Of a DNA stretch of 64,000 bases, positions 29,428 through 38,567 are shown one piece after another (positions within the stretch are counted from its first letter, which is position 1; the number at the start of each line of letters is the position of its first letter). The DNA is taken from NCBI RefSeq assembly GCF_005503695.1, contig NZ_SCMU01000001.1:248001-312000 (forward strand), in the 5' to 3' direction. The notes under the pieces were generated by a model. That model searched no databases. It was not told the DNA's origin and worked only from the letters and a program-made list of their open reading frames with translations. Position numbers and translations under genes: made by a program. This stretch comes from Sphingopyxis sp. 2PD (GTDB taxonomy: Bacteria; Pseudomonadota; Alphaproteobacteria; Sphingomonadales; Sphingomonadaceae).

Positions 29428-29617
29428 GGTCGCTCACTGCCAAGGTCCAGGGAAAGGCCGCGGCACGGAGGTTTCCGTCGAGCGACGACCAGGTGGCTGG
29501 AGCCGCCTTGGTGCCGGGGCCGCGGGTATTTTACGCCACTTGCGCCGCCAGCATCGGTCGATCGCGCCCGCGCATCGGCAGGCTCCGCCTTCGTTGTCGG
29601 CGTACGGGGGCTTTCCC

Positions 29618-31480
29618 ATGTTGAAGTTATCGAGCATTTCGCTGATCGCGCTGGCCGCGGCAACACCCGCTTTCGCCGAAACCACCGCCGGCGACGGCGA
29701 ACGCGGCGACATCGTCGTCACCGCTTCGGGAATCGAGCAGCCGCGCGACGAGGTCGGTCAGGCGATCACGATCATCGACGCCGACACGATCGAAAAGCGC
29801 CAAACGGTCGATATCGTGGACCTGCTCGCGACGACGCCCGGCGTCCGCTTCAGCCGCACGGGCAGCACCGGATCGGTCGCGGGCATTTCGCTGCGCGGTG
29901 CGGAGACGACGCAGACCCTCGTGCTGATAGACGGGGTGAAGGTCAACGATCCGAGCGGCATCGGCGACGGATATGATTTCGGCCATTTGCTGACCGGCAA
30001 CATCAGCCGGATCGAGGTGCTGCGCGGTTCGAACTCGGTCGTGCATGGCAGCCAGGCCATCGGCGGCGTCGTCAGCCTGATGACCGCGACCCCGGCAGAG
30101 GGCTTCGCGGCGAAGGCTTCGGCCGAATATGGCTATAGCGATACGGTCAATGCCAAAGCCGATGTGTCGGGCACCGCCGGCGCGATTTCGGGCGGGATCG
30201 GCGGGGCTTACTTCCGCACCGACGGCATCTCGTCAGCGGCGGGGGGCACCGAGAAGGATGGCTACAAGAATTTCGCCGGCAACGCGCGGTTGAAAGTGGC
30301 GTTCAGCGACGCGCTCAGCCTCGATCTGCGTGGCTACTACATCAACGCCGACCTCGATTATGACAGTTTCTTCGGCGCCCCCGCCGACAGCCCCGACGTC
30401 GCCAAGCTCGACCAATATGTCGGCTATGCCGGGCTGAACATCGGCCTGTTCGACGGCAATTTCACCAACCGCGCGGCGGTGACGTGGATGCGAAACGAGC
30501 GCGATTATTATTTCGTGCGCGGGACCGCGCCCGATTACGGCTATTCGGGTACCAATTTGCGGTTCGAATATCAGGGGGTCGTGACGCCGGTCACCCAAGC
30601 GAAGCTGATCTTCGGCTACGAGCATGAGCGTCCCGATTATGATTTCTTCGGCTTTGGATCGACCGACAGCCAGCAGGCCAATATCGACAGCGTCTATGCG
30701 CTGGGCATCGTCCAGCCGTTCACCGGCCTGTCGGTAACCGGCGGCATCCGCCATGACGATCACAGCCAGTTTGGCGGCGCGACGACATTGGGCGCCAACG
30801 CCAATTATTCACCCAACGACGGTGCGACCAACATCCGGCTGAGCTATGGTGAAGGCTTCAAGGCACCGTCGCTGTACCAGCTCTATGATGCGTTCAGCGG
30901 CAATGCGACGCTGCGTCCCGAGCGGTCGAAAAGCTATGATTTCGGCATCGATCAAAATCTCGCCGATGGCCGCGCGCTGATTTCGCTGACCGCATTCCTG
31001 CGCAACACCACCGACCAGATCAATTACGACAATGCGACCTTCACTTACGGCAATATCGATCGCACCCGCGCCAAAGGTGTCGAAGCGACGCTGGCGCTGC
31101 GCCCCGTCGATGCGCTGAACGTCACCGCATCGTACAGCTATATCGATGCGCGCGACCGGTCGGGACGTCCGGCCTTCGACGCCAAGCGCCTGCCCCGCCG
31201 CGCCGAACATGCGGTAAGCGTGTCGGCGGACTATGACTGGTCGTTCGGCCTGTCGACCGGCGCGACGCTAACCTTGGTCGGCGACAGTTTCGACAATGCC
31301 GCCAACACCGTGCGGCTCGACGGCTATGCGCTCGCCGGGCTTCGCGCATCCTTCCCGGTGGGTGGCCATTTCGAGATCTACGGCCGCGTCGACAATCTGT
31401 TCGACGCCGAATACGCGACCGCCGCGGGTTACGGCACCTACGGCCGCGCGGCCTATGGCGGCGTCCGGGCGCGCTTCTGA
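29618..31480 (+). CDS. btuB: TonB-dependent vitamin B12 receptor
   Basis: The ATG at 29618 starts a signal peptide MLKLSSISLIALAAATPAFAE and gives 620 residues, the BtuB size; the frame is open further upstream through the riboswitch. TonB box region GDIVVTASGIEQPRDEV, plug blocks SLRGAETTQTLVLIDGVKVN and IEVLRGSNSVVHGSQAIGG, and a barrel ending GGVRARF. The riboswitch and the next four genes identify cobalamin as the ligand. Confidence 0.95.
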   Translation: MLKLSSISLIALAAATPAFAETTAGDGERGDIVVTASGIEQPRDEVGQAITIIDADTIEKRQTVDIVDLLATTPGVRFSRTGSTGSVAGISLRGAETTQTLVLIDGVKVNDPSGIGDGYDFGHLLTGNISRIEVLRGSNSVVHGSQAIGGVVSLMTATPAEGFAAKASAEYGYSDTVNAKADVSGTAGAISGGIGGAYFRTDGISSAAGGTEKDGYKNFAGNARLKVAFSDALSLDLRGYYINADLDYDSFFGAPADSPDVAKLDQYVGYAGLNIGLFDGNFTNRAAVTWMRNERDYYFVRGTAPDYGYSGTNLRFEYQGVVTPVTQAKLIFGYEHERPDYDFFGFGSTDSQQANIDSVYALGIVQPFTGLSVTGGIRHDDHSQFGGATTLGANANYSPNDGATNIRLSYGEGFKAPSLYQLYDAFSGNATLRPERSKSYDFGIDQNLADGRALISLTAFLRNTTDQINYDNATFTYGNIDRTRAKGVEATLALRPVDALNVTASYSYIDARDRSGRPAFDAKRLPRRAEHAVSVSADYDWSFGLSTGATLTLVGDSFDNAANTVRLDGYALAGLRASFPVGGHFEIYGRVDNLFDAEYATAAGYGTYGRAAYGGVRARF

Positions 31481-32088
31481 TGAAGGCGCGCACCGACGCC
31501 GAACATACGGCGAAGATGAAGAAGATTCAGGCCGCGCAGCGAAAAAAGGTCGCAACCAAGACGGTCGAAAAGGGGCTGGTGATTGTCCATACCGGTCCCG
31601 GCAAGGGCAAGACCTCCGCCGCGCTCGGCATGGCGGTGCGCGCGATCGGCCATGACATGAAGGTTGGCGTCGTGCAGTTCGTGAAGGGTGCGATGAAGAC
31701 CGGCGAGAAGGCGGTGTTCGACCGCTTTCCCGACCTGATCGAATTCAAGCCGATGGGCGAAGGCTTTACCTGGGACACGCAGGACCGCACGCGCGACATC
31801 GCGGTCGCGCGCGCGGCGTGGGACGAGGTCAAGCGCATGATCGCCGATCCGAGCTACAAGATGGTGATCGCCGACGAGCTCAATATCGTGCTGCGCTACG
31901 ACTATCTGCCCGTCGATGAGGTGCTGGAGGCGCTGGCCGCGAAGCCGCACATGACGCATGTCGTCGTCACGGGCCGCAACGCGCCCGAGGCGCTGATCGA
32001 GGTCGCCGATCTTGTCACCGAAATGGCGCAGGTGAAGCATCCGTTCCGCGAACAGAATGTGAAGGCGCAGAAAGGGGTCGAATTCTGA
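31480..32088 (+). CDS. cobO: Corrinoid adenosyltransferase (CobA/CobO/BtuR type)
   Basis: Transfers the 5'-deoxyadenosyl group of ATP to Co(I) corrinoid, making coenzyme B12. 202 residues. P-loop GPGKGKTSAALG at residues 39-50; other family blocks are VGVVQFVKGAMKTGE, TWDTQDRTRDIA, VIADELNIVLRYDYL and HVVVTGRNAPEALIE. ATG overlaps the btuB stop (TGATG). Confidence 0.96.
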   Translation: MKARTDAEHTAKMKKIQAAQRKKVATKTVEKGLVIVHTGPGKGKTSAALGMAVRAIGHDMKVGVVQFVKGAMKTGEKAVFDRFPDLIEFKPMGEGFTWDTQDRTRDIAVARAAWDEVKRMIADPSYKMVIADELNIVLRYDYLPVDEVLEALAAKPHMTHVVVTGRNAPEALIEVADLVTEMAQVKHPFREQNVKAQKGVEF

Positions 32089-32942
32089 TGCGCAAACGCG
32101 CGCTTGCGGCGGTAGCGGCGCTGCTCGGCGGCGCGGGGCTGCTGTGGGCGGCTGCCCCTGCCCCGCGCGTCAAGGCACCTGCGGTGCCGCAGCGCATCGT
32201 GTCGATCAACCTCTGCGCCGACCAGCTCGTGCTCGCGCTTGCCGACCGGGAACAGATCGCGGGGCTGACGAAAAATGCGACCGACGCCGAAATGTCGGGC
32301 GAGGCCGCCAAGGCGCGCGGTATCCGGCTGCTCAGCAATTCGGCGGAGCAGATATTGGCGATCGAACCGGATTTGATCGTCGGCATGCCCGCGAGCCGAA
32401 GCGCGGCGCTCCGCGCGCTGCCGCAGCAAGACTATCCGTTGCTCGACCTCGCAACCGCGAACACGCTCGATGAAATCTACACCTCGATCCGCAAGACGGC
32501 GGCGGCGGTTGGCCATCCCGAACGCGGCGGCGCGCTGATCGCGCGGATGCAGGGAGAACTCGCTGGGTTGCCCAAGCCGGGTAAGGGCCGCGTCGCAGCC
32601 TATTATCAGCGGCGCGGCTATATGACCGGAACCGGGACGTTGATCGACGAGCTGATGGGGCGCGTCGGGCTGGTCAATCTGGCGGGCAAGCTCGGCAAGC
32701 CGCCGCTGTCGCAACTGAGCCTTGAGGAAATGGTCGCGGCGCAGCCCGATTTCCTGATCGTCGAAAGCGCAACCGACGTGGTGACCGACCAAGGGAGCGA
32801 AATGCTGCACCATCCAGCGCTGAGCGGGATCCCACGCATCAGCATTCCGCAGGCATGGACGGTGTGCGGCAGCCCCGCCTACACAGCGGCGGCGCGGAGC
32901 ATCACGGCGCAGATTGCGCGCATCGACGGGGACCGCTCATGA
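32088..32942 (+). CDS. btuF: Periplasmic cobalamin-binding protein of an ABC importer
   Basis: 284 residues with a hydrophobic signal (ALAAVAALLGGAGLLWAA). The mature part begins PQRIVSINLCADQLVLALAD, the class III solute-binding (BtuF/FecB) start, and includes EQILAIEPDLIVG. Function as cobalamin-binding is inferred from the operon. Its start overlaps the cobO stop, and its stop overlaps btuC (ATGA). Confidence 0.9.
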   Translation: MRKRALAAVAALLGGAGLLWAAAPAPRVKAPAVPQRIVSINLCADQLVLALADREQIAGLTKNATDAEMSGEAAKARGIRLLSNSAEQILAIEPDLIVGMPASRSAALRALPQQDYPLLDLATANTLDEIYTSIRKTAAAVGHPERGGALIARMQGELAGLPKPGKGRVAAYYQRRGYMTGTGTLIDELMGRVGLVNLAGKLGKPPLSQLSLEEMVAAQPDFLIVESATDVVTDQGSEMLHHPALSGIPRISIPQAWTVCGSPAYTAAARSITAQIARIDGDRS

Positions 32943-33940
32943 ACCGTTTTGCCGTGCCCCGCTGGTCGCTGATCGCGTCGCTGCTGTTGCTGACACTTGC
33001 CGCCGCGATCGGCTCGATGCTGTTCGGTGCGGTCGATCTGTCGGTCGCGCGATTGCTGGCCGCTGCAAGCGGCAACGGCGACCGGGTGGCGTCGATCATC
33101 CTGTTCGACCTGCGCCTGCCGCGGACAATCCTCGCGCTTGCGGTCGGCGCGATGCTAGGGCTCGCGGGCGCGGCATTGCAGGGCTATTTGCGCAACCCGC
33201 TTGCTGAACCGTCGGTGCTCGGCACCTCGAACGCTGCGGCGCTCGGCGGGGTCGCGGCGATCTATTTCGGCATTGCCGAGTTGCATCCGGTGATGCTGCC
33301 GGTGCTGGCGACAGGCGGCGCACTCGTCTCGCTCGTATTGCTGTTCGTCTTGGCCGGTCGCGCCGAAAGCCCCCTTACCCTGATCCTCGCAGGGATCGCG
33401 GTCGGCACGCTCGCTGTCGCAGGGACCAGCCTCGCGCTCAACCTGTCACCCAATCCGTTCGCGGCGATGGAGATCATGACCTGGCTGCTCGGCAGCCTCG
33501 AGAACCGGTCGTTCGACCATGTGTGGATCGCGCTGCCGTGCATCGCGATCGGCGGGGCGATGCTGCTGTGGAATGGCCGCGCGCTCGATGCCCTGACGCT
33601 CGGCGAGGATGCCGCGCAGACGCTTGGCACCGACCTTCGGCGAACAAGATTGCGGCTGCTCGTCGGCACCGCGATCGGAGTCGGCGGCGCGGTTGCTGTC
33701 GCGGGCGCGATCGGTTTTGTCGGGCTGATCGTGCCGCACCTGATCCGTCCGCTGACCGACCGCAGCCCGTCGGCGATCCTGCTGCCTTCGGCGATCGGTG
33801 GCGCCGCGCTGCTGACGCTCGCCGACCTCGGGGTCCGTATCATTCCGACGACGAACGAGCTGAAGCTGGGGGTCGTCACCGCCTTTCTGGGGGTGCCGGT
33901 CTTCCTGATCCACCTGATGCGGGAGCGGCGGCTATGGTAA
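32939..33940 (+). CDS. btuC: Cobalamin ABC importer permease
   Basis: 333 residues of the FecCD/BtuC family with about ten membrane segments. Blocks: RLPRTILALAVGAMLGLAGAALQGYLRNPLAEPSVLG (family signature around residues 58-95), LGTDLRRTRL (coupling helix) and GAIGFVGLIVPHLIRPL. ATG at 32939 overlaps the btuF stop. Confidence 0.93.
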   Translation: MNRFAVPRWSLIASLLLLTLAAAIGSMLFGAVDLSVARLLAAASGNGDRVASIILFDLRLPRTILALAVGAMLGLAGAALQGYLRNPLAEPSVLGTSNAAALGGVAAIYFGIAELHPVMLPVLATGGALVSLVLLFVLAGRAESPLTLILAGIAVGTLAVAGTSLALNLSPNPFAAMEIMTWLLGSLENRSFDHVWIALPCIAIGGAMLLWNGRALDALTLGEDAAQTLGTDLRRTRLRLLVGTAIGVGGAVAVAGAIGFVGLIVPHLIRPLTDRSPSAILLPSAIGGAALLTLADLGVRIIPTTNELKLGVVTAFLGVPVFLIHLMRERRLW

Positions 33941-34710
33941 GCATCACTCTCGATCATATCGGTGTCACGCTTGGTCGCCGCGCGGTCGTGCACGATGTCA
34001 GCGCCGAGTTCGGCGCAGGAACGCTGACCGCCATCGTTGGCCCCAATGGTGCCGGCAAATCGACGCTGGCGCGCGCGATGCTCGCGCTGGTGCCCGCCAG
34101 CGGGACAGTAACGATCGACGGCATCGACGCGACGGCGATGCCGCGCGGCGAGCTCGCGCGGCACATCGCCTATGTGCCACAGGGGCAGACCTTGCACTGG
34201 CCGCTGACTGTCGAACGGCTCGTCGGGCTGGGACGGTTGCCCCACCTTGCGCCGATGTCGCGGATATCTGACGCCGATACCGCCGCGATCGAGCGCGCGA
34301 TGGCGCGCGCCGATGTGCTGGAGCTACGCGATCGGATCGCGACCGAGCTGTCGGGCGGCGAGCGCGCGCGCGTGCTATTCGCGCGTGCGCTGGCGGTCGA
34401 GGCACCCGCGCTGATCGCCGACGAACCGCTCGCGAGCCTCGACCCCGGACACCAGATCGACGTGATGGATATGCTGCGCGCCGAGGCGGCGGGCGGCGGG
34501 CTGGTGATCGCGGTGCTGCACGACCTGACGCTGGCCGCGCGCTATTGCGACCGGCTGTTGCTGATCGATCGCGGGCGGATCGTCGCCGATGGCACACCCG
34601 CCGACGTGCTGACCGCCGAGCGTCTGCGCGCGGTGTACGGGATCGACGCCGCGGTCGAGACCGGCGGCGACTGGCCCACGATTACGATATTTGGCCGCGC
34701 CTCTGGCTAA
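33934..34710 (+). CDS. btuD: Cobalamin ABC importer ATPase
   Basis: 258 residues. Walker A GPNGAGKS (36-43), Q-loop YVPQGQ, signature LSGGE (139-143), Walker B LIADEP (160-165) and the H-loop in AVLHDLTLAARY. Start ATG 33934 overlaps the btuC end by 7 bases. Its last 4 bases overlap the convergent hexosaminidase gene. Confidence 0.94.
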   Translation: MVSITLDHIGVTLGRRAVVHDVSAEFGAGTLTAIVGPNGAGKSTLARAMLALVPASGTVTIDGIDATAMPRGELARHIAYVPQGQTLHWPLTVERLVGLGRLPHLAPMSRISDADTAAIERAMARADVLELRDRIATELSGGERARVLFARALAVEAPALIADEPLASLDPGHQIDVMDMLRAEAAGGGLVIAVLHDLTLAARYCDRLLLIDRGRIVADGTPADVLTAERLRAVYGIDAAVETGGDWPTITIFGRASG

Positions 34711-37262
34711 CGAACTGGTGCAGCCACACGCACGGTGCGGCTTGTCCGTTTGCCATCGGCCGAGCGACTGCGCAGTTCGATTTCACCACTGACGCCGACT
34801 GGCCCCGAATAGCGCGTCCAGTCGCCCCCGCCGATCCGATATTCGATCGCCGTCCCCGGAAAGACGCTGTTCGCCTCCAGCCTGCCGTTGGCGATCCGGG
34901 CGCCCGGCGGCGCAACGCGATAGGCAATCGCCATGCGGTCGAGCATCGGCAGCTGCGCCGCGACGCGTCCCGCGAAATCCTGCCAACCCGCCTTGAGCTT
35001 CACCGCATCGACGCGCTTGTCACCCCATTCATAAGTGGCACCCGCACCGTAGGGCGGCGCCCATATCGCCGGGCTCCACGCGCGTTCGGCGAGCGCGAGC
35101 AGGCGCGGGAACAGCATATAATCGACCTGGCCATCGGTGCGGATCGTCTCGCTCCACAATTGCGCTTGCACCCCCGCGATCCGGCGTCCCGATTGCAGCA
35201 CCGGCTCGTCCGCGATCGCCTTGCCCTGTGCATGGGTGTTACGGATCGTCGCGGCGTTGGCGGGCAGGTTGCCGGGCATGAAGCCGAACACCTGATAGTC
35301 GTCGACTCCGCGCGAGGCCCAGTGATAGCCGCCCTCGTCTGGGTGCGGGGCATAGGGCATATCGAAATAGCCGAGGTCGGGGATCGACAGCACGACGTCC
35401 CAACCGCGGTTCATCTGGTCATGCGCCTCGCGCACCGCGCCGCCGTGCAGCACGCCCCAGATGTTCGTCTGGACATTCCCGGGCATCTTTGTGGCGTCGG
35501 TGTGGCCCATGCCATCGCTCCAGCCGCCGGTGCGCAGGCCTTTGGCGGCGAGACGCTGCGCAACCCGCTCGATGAAGCGCGGGGTGAGCTTGCCCGCGTC
35601 GCCGCCATTTTCGGCAATCATCGCCCGGCAAGCAGGCGATTTCACCCAGGCGCCCGCGGTTTCGTCGGCGCCGATGTGAAAGATGCGCAGCGGCGTTCCC
35701 GCCTGCCGGTGCATGTCGGCAAGCGCATCGACCACCGTATCGACGAAGCGATAGGTCGCGGGCAGGCAGACGTTCAGCGTATTGTCGTTATAGTGCTGGA
35801 TGCTGCGATATTCGGTCGTGTCCGCCGGGTCGATCAGGCGATAAGCATCGGCATCTGCCGCCTTGCCCGCGGCCATCAGCCGCGCGTGGCGAACCTCCAT
35901 CGCCTTGATCGCGGCGCGGCTGTGGCCTGGCATGTCGATCGACGGGATGACCTCGATCTGCCGCGCCGCCGCGGCCTGAACGATCGCGACATAATCGGCG
36001 GCGGTCAGATACCCGTTGACGCCGCCCTTCCCGTCATGACCGGCGCCGAGCTGGGGCAGCAGGCACGCCTGCTCTCGCAGGTCATGGCATCGTTTCGATC
36101 CGATCTCCGCGAGTTCGGGAAGCGCCGGAATTTCGATCCGCCAGCCCTCGTCGTCGGCCAGATGGAGGTGCAGCTTGTTGAGCTTGTACGCCGCCATGGC
36201 CTCGACCAGCTTCAATATCTGGTCGCGGCCGTGGAAATTGCGGCCAAGGTCGATGTGCAACCCACGAAAGCCATATTCGGGGGCGTCCACCACGCGCAGC
36301 GGTTTCATCCGGCCCTTTTCAAACGCCGCCTGCTGCGCCAGCGAGCGCAGCGCATGGCTGGCTCCCGCCGCGTCGTGCGCGGTGATCGCGATCCCCGACG
36401 TCCTGACGTCGAGCATATATCCCTCGGGCTTTACGATTGCGACCGGATCGACCCGGACCGTCAGCGGCAGTGCGCCGCCTTCGGCGACACCGAGCGACGC
36501 GAGCGCGGGCGCGACGGCGGCCCTTTCGACACCGTGGAGCGTCAACGCAATCCCCCGGCCAAGATCGACCGACGGCCGATTGCCCTGCACCGCCTCGATC
36601 GGTTTCGGCAGGATCGCCACACCGGTTGTCGCAGCGGCTTGGCGCTCCGCCTGTACGGCAAAGGCCCGTTCGGCGGTCAACCAGCGGGTCCGATCGGCGT
36701 CGCTTTTGGTCGCCAGCCGTGCCTCGTTCGTCATCGGCGCCGCGAACGGCAGGGCTTCGAGGCCGGTTTCGGGATCGATGACCGCGCGCGTGGCGGCAAT
36801 CGTCCGCGGGTTTACCCCGTCGGCGACGAGATAGGCATTGGGCATCGCAAATGCCCGCGAGAAATTGGCGCCGATCCCCCACAGCTTGACGACGTGCCGT
36901 GCACCGGGGCCCAGCGTCGCGCCGGGCTTCAGCGTCAATTGCTGAACATCGCCGTTGATCAGCCGGTGCGTAAAGATATCGCTTTCGACCAGCGGCAACT
37001 GATTGACGAAGCTGAAATAGAGTGAGAGGCCGCGCGTCGGCAGTGCATCGGGCAGGGTTTCAGGGAACGTCAGCGTGATCGTGGTCAGGAAACAACCGGC
37101 AATCCCGGTTGGGCATTGGGGCCGGTTGTCGACGGTTTCCAGCTGATAGCCCAGCGTGTCGGCGAATTGGTCGAGTGCCGCCTGCGGCGACGCCTCGGCT
37201 GCCGCGGCTTGCGGCGCAATCAGCGCCGCCACCGCCAGCATCGCCCAACCCACCGGCTGCAT
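34707..37262 (-). CDS. Family GH20 beta-N-acetylhexosaminidase
   Basis: The ATG at 37262, after GGGAGACG, starts a signal peptide (MQPVGWAMLAVAALIAPQAAAA) and gives 851 residues. Order: carbohydrate-binding CHB-HEX-type N-domain (residues about 25-160), GH20b domain, GH20 barrel and a short C-terminal beta domain. The catalytic pair is D533-E534 in HIGADETAGAW. It hydrolyses terminal GlcNAc from chito-oligosaccharides in the periplasm or outer membrane and so feeds the downstream nag/PTS genes. Confidence 0.93.
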   Translation of the reverse strand: MQPVGWAMLAVAALIAPQAAAAEASPQAALDQFADTLGYQLETVDNRPQCPTGIAGCFLTTITLTFPETLPDALPTRGLSLYFSFVNQLPLVESDIFTHRLINGDVQQLTLKPGATLGPGARHVVKLWGIGANFSRAFAMPNAYLVADGVNPRTIAATRAVIDPETGLEALPFAAPMTNEARLATKSDADRTRWLTAERAFAVQAERQAAATTGVAILPKPIEAVQGNRPSVDLGRGIALTLHGVERAAVAPALASLGVAEGGALPLTVRVDPVAIVKPEGYMLDVRTSGIAITAHDAAGASHALRSLAQQAAFEKGRMKPLRVVDAPEYGFRGLHIDLGRNFHGRDQILKLVEAMAAYKLNKLHLHLADDEGWRIEIPALPELAEIGSKRCHDLREQACLLPQLGAGHDGKGGVNGYLTAADYVAIVQAAAARQIEVIPSIDMPGHSRAAIKAMEVRHARLMAAGKAADADAYRLIDPADTTEYRSIQHYNDNTLNVCLPATYRFVDTVVDALADMHRQAGTPLRIFHIGADETAGAWVKSPACRAMIAENGGDAGKLTPRFIERVAQRLAAKGLRTGGWSDGMGHTDATKMPGNVQTNIWGVLHGGAVREAHDQMNRGWDVVLSIPDLGYFDMPYAPHPDEGGYHWASRGVDDYQVFGFMPGNLPANAATIRNTHAQGKAIADEPVLQSGRRIAGVQAQLWSETIRTDGQVDYMLFPRLLALAERAWSPAIWAPPYGAGATYEWGDKRVDAVKLKAGWQDFAGRVAAQLPMLDRMAIAYRVAPPGARIANGRLEANSVFPGTAIEYRIGGGDWTRYSGPVGVSGEIELRSRSADGKRTSRTVRVAAPVR

Positions 37263-37628
37263 AATCGTCTCCCGTCCCAAAATTTGTATTCAATTTGTCA
37301 TGTCGGTGCGAGACGGTCAACGCCTTTCCACAACCTAGGAGATGCAACAAGTCCTGCTAAATCTATCGTAATTGAAACCGATGAACCCTCGTCACCGACG
37401 TAGGCATTGGTTTTAAATTAGTATTAGTTTCCGCCTATGGGCATGGCTGAGACGACGATCGCTGCCAGGAAGCCACCCTTCGACTGCCCCAAAACGACGA
37501 CCGCGCACTGCCGTGGCATCCGTCGCCACGCGCAACAAAGATTGACGCAACGATACCAATGCAACACATATGATCGCGGCGCTGGCCTTATAGCCATTGC
37601 GCCGGGGCAATCAGGTGGAGCAAGGTCG
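37263..37628. promoter_or_regulatory. Divergent region between hexosaminidase and GntR regulator
   Basis: 366 bases with relatively AT-rich stretches, including AATTTGT-N4-AATTTGT (37280-37299 area) near the hexosaminidase start and TTTTAAATTAGTATTAGTTT (about 37411-37430). No clear palindrome or small gene is visible. It presumably holds promoters and operators for both genes. Confidence 0.4.
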
Positions 37629-38366
37629 TTGTCATTGATCGAACGCGTGGGTCCGCTCCACAAGGACGACCCGACCCCACTTTATCTGCAATTGCAGAAG
37701 GTTCTGCGCGGCGCGATCGAGGGGCAGCTGGTCAGGCCGGAGGAGGCGATCCCCACCGAGCGCGATCTGGCCGAGGAATTCGACGTGTCGCGCATCACCG
37801 TGCGCAAGGCGATCGACGGGCTGGTCGCCGATGGCATCGTCGCGCGGCGCCGCGGCGCCGGGACCTTTGTCACGCGTCCCCGGGTCGAGAAAAGCTTCTC
37901 CAAGCTCACCTCATTTTCAGAGGATATGGTGTCGCGCGGCCGCAAGCCGCACAGCGAATGGATCAGCAAGACGGCCGGCGCGGTGACGCCCGAAGAGGCA
38001 TTGTCGCTGGGGCTGTCGCCAGGGTCACTCGTCTATCGCTTCCACCGCATTCGCTATGCCGACGACACGTCGATGGCGCTCGAATATGCGACGATCCCAG
38101 CCTATTGCCTGCCCTCGGTCGAAGCCGTTGATGCGTCGCTATATGAAGCGCTGGAAGCCGCGGGCCATTTGCCCGCGCGCGCGTTGCAACGATTGCGCGC
38201 CATTGCCTTTACCGCCGAACAGGCGGACATTCTGGGGATCGAGCCGGGTATGCCGGGGCTGTTCATCGAACGGCGCGGCTTTCTGGCCGACGGGCGCACC
38301 GCCGAATTCACCCAAAGCTATTATCGCGGCGACGCCTATGACGTCGTGGCGGAGCTGAACGGCTAG
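37629..38366 (+). CDS. GntR/HutC-family regulator (NagR-like)
   Basis: A TTG at 37629 sits 8 bases after AGGTGGAG and gives 245 residues (MSLIERVGPLHKDDPTPLYL), the usual size; the frame is open upstream without homology. N-terminal winged helix: PTERDLAEEFDVSRITVRKAIDGLV and RRRGAGTFVTRP. C-terminal UTRA effector domain: LVYRFHRIRYAD, then TQSYYRGDAYDVV. HutC-type regulators beside nag genes typically sense GlcNAc-6-P or GlcN-6-P, so control of the neighbouring module is likely (inference). Confidence 0.9.
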   Translation: MSLIERVGPLHKDDPTPLYLQLQKVLRGAIEGQLVRPEEAIPTERDLAEEFDVSRITVRKAIDGLVADGIVARRRGAGTFVTRPRVEKSFSKLTSFSEDMVSRGRKPHSEWISKTAGAVTPEEALSLGLSPGSLVYRFHRIRYADDTSMALEYATIPAYCLPSVEAVDASLYEALEAAGHLPARALQRLRAIAFTAEQADILGIEPGMPGLFIERRGFLADGRTAEFTQSYYRGDAYDVVAELNG

Positions 38367-38460
38367 CCCAGCCCTGACATACCGAGGCATTGATGCCAGC
38401 GCGGCGCGCTGATCGACGCCGTGCGCGCCGCGTCGCGCGTGCGATCCCAAGGGTCGCCAG

Positions 38461-38480
38461 ATCGGCTGAGCCGATTTTTT
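38461..38480 (+). terminator. Intrinsic terminator after the GntR gene
   Basis: ATCGGC-TGA-GCCGAT followed immediately by a run of six T. The short perfect stem plus T tract is a textbook rho-independent terminator and separates the regulator from the nag operon. Confidence 0.75.
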
Positions 38481-38499
38481 GAACATACATCTTGATGAG

Positions 38500-38518
38500 C
38501 TATATATAACCTATATAG
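38500..38518. promoter_or_regulatory. Candidate operator upstream of the nag operon
   Basis: An AT-rich stretch holds the perfect 8-base palindrome CTATATAG (38511-38518), and CTATATA (38500-38506) pairs with TATATAG (38512-38518) across 5 bases. It lies 50 bases before the SIS gene start, where a GntR-family dimer or the promoter -10 would be expected. Confidence 0.4.
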
Positions 38519-38567
38519 TACCAATATATCGAGCCGCCGCGAGCCGCTCGATCGGGAGGCCAGATTG

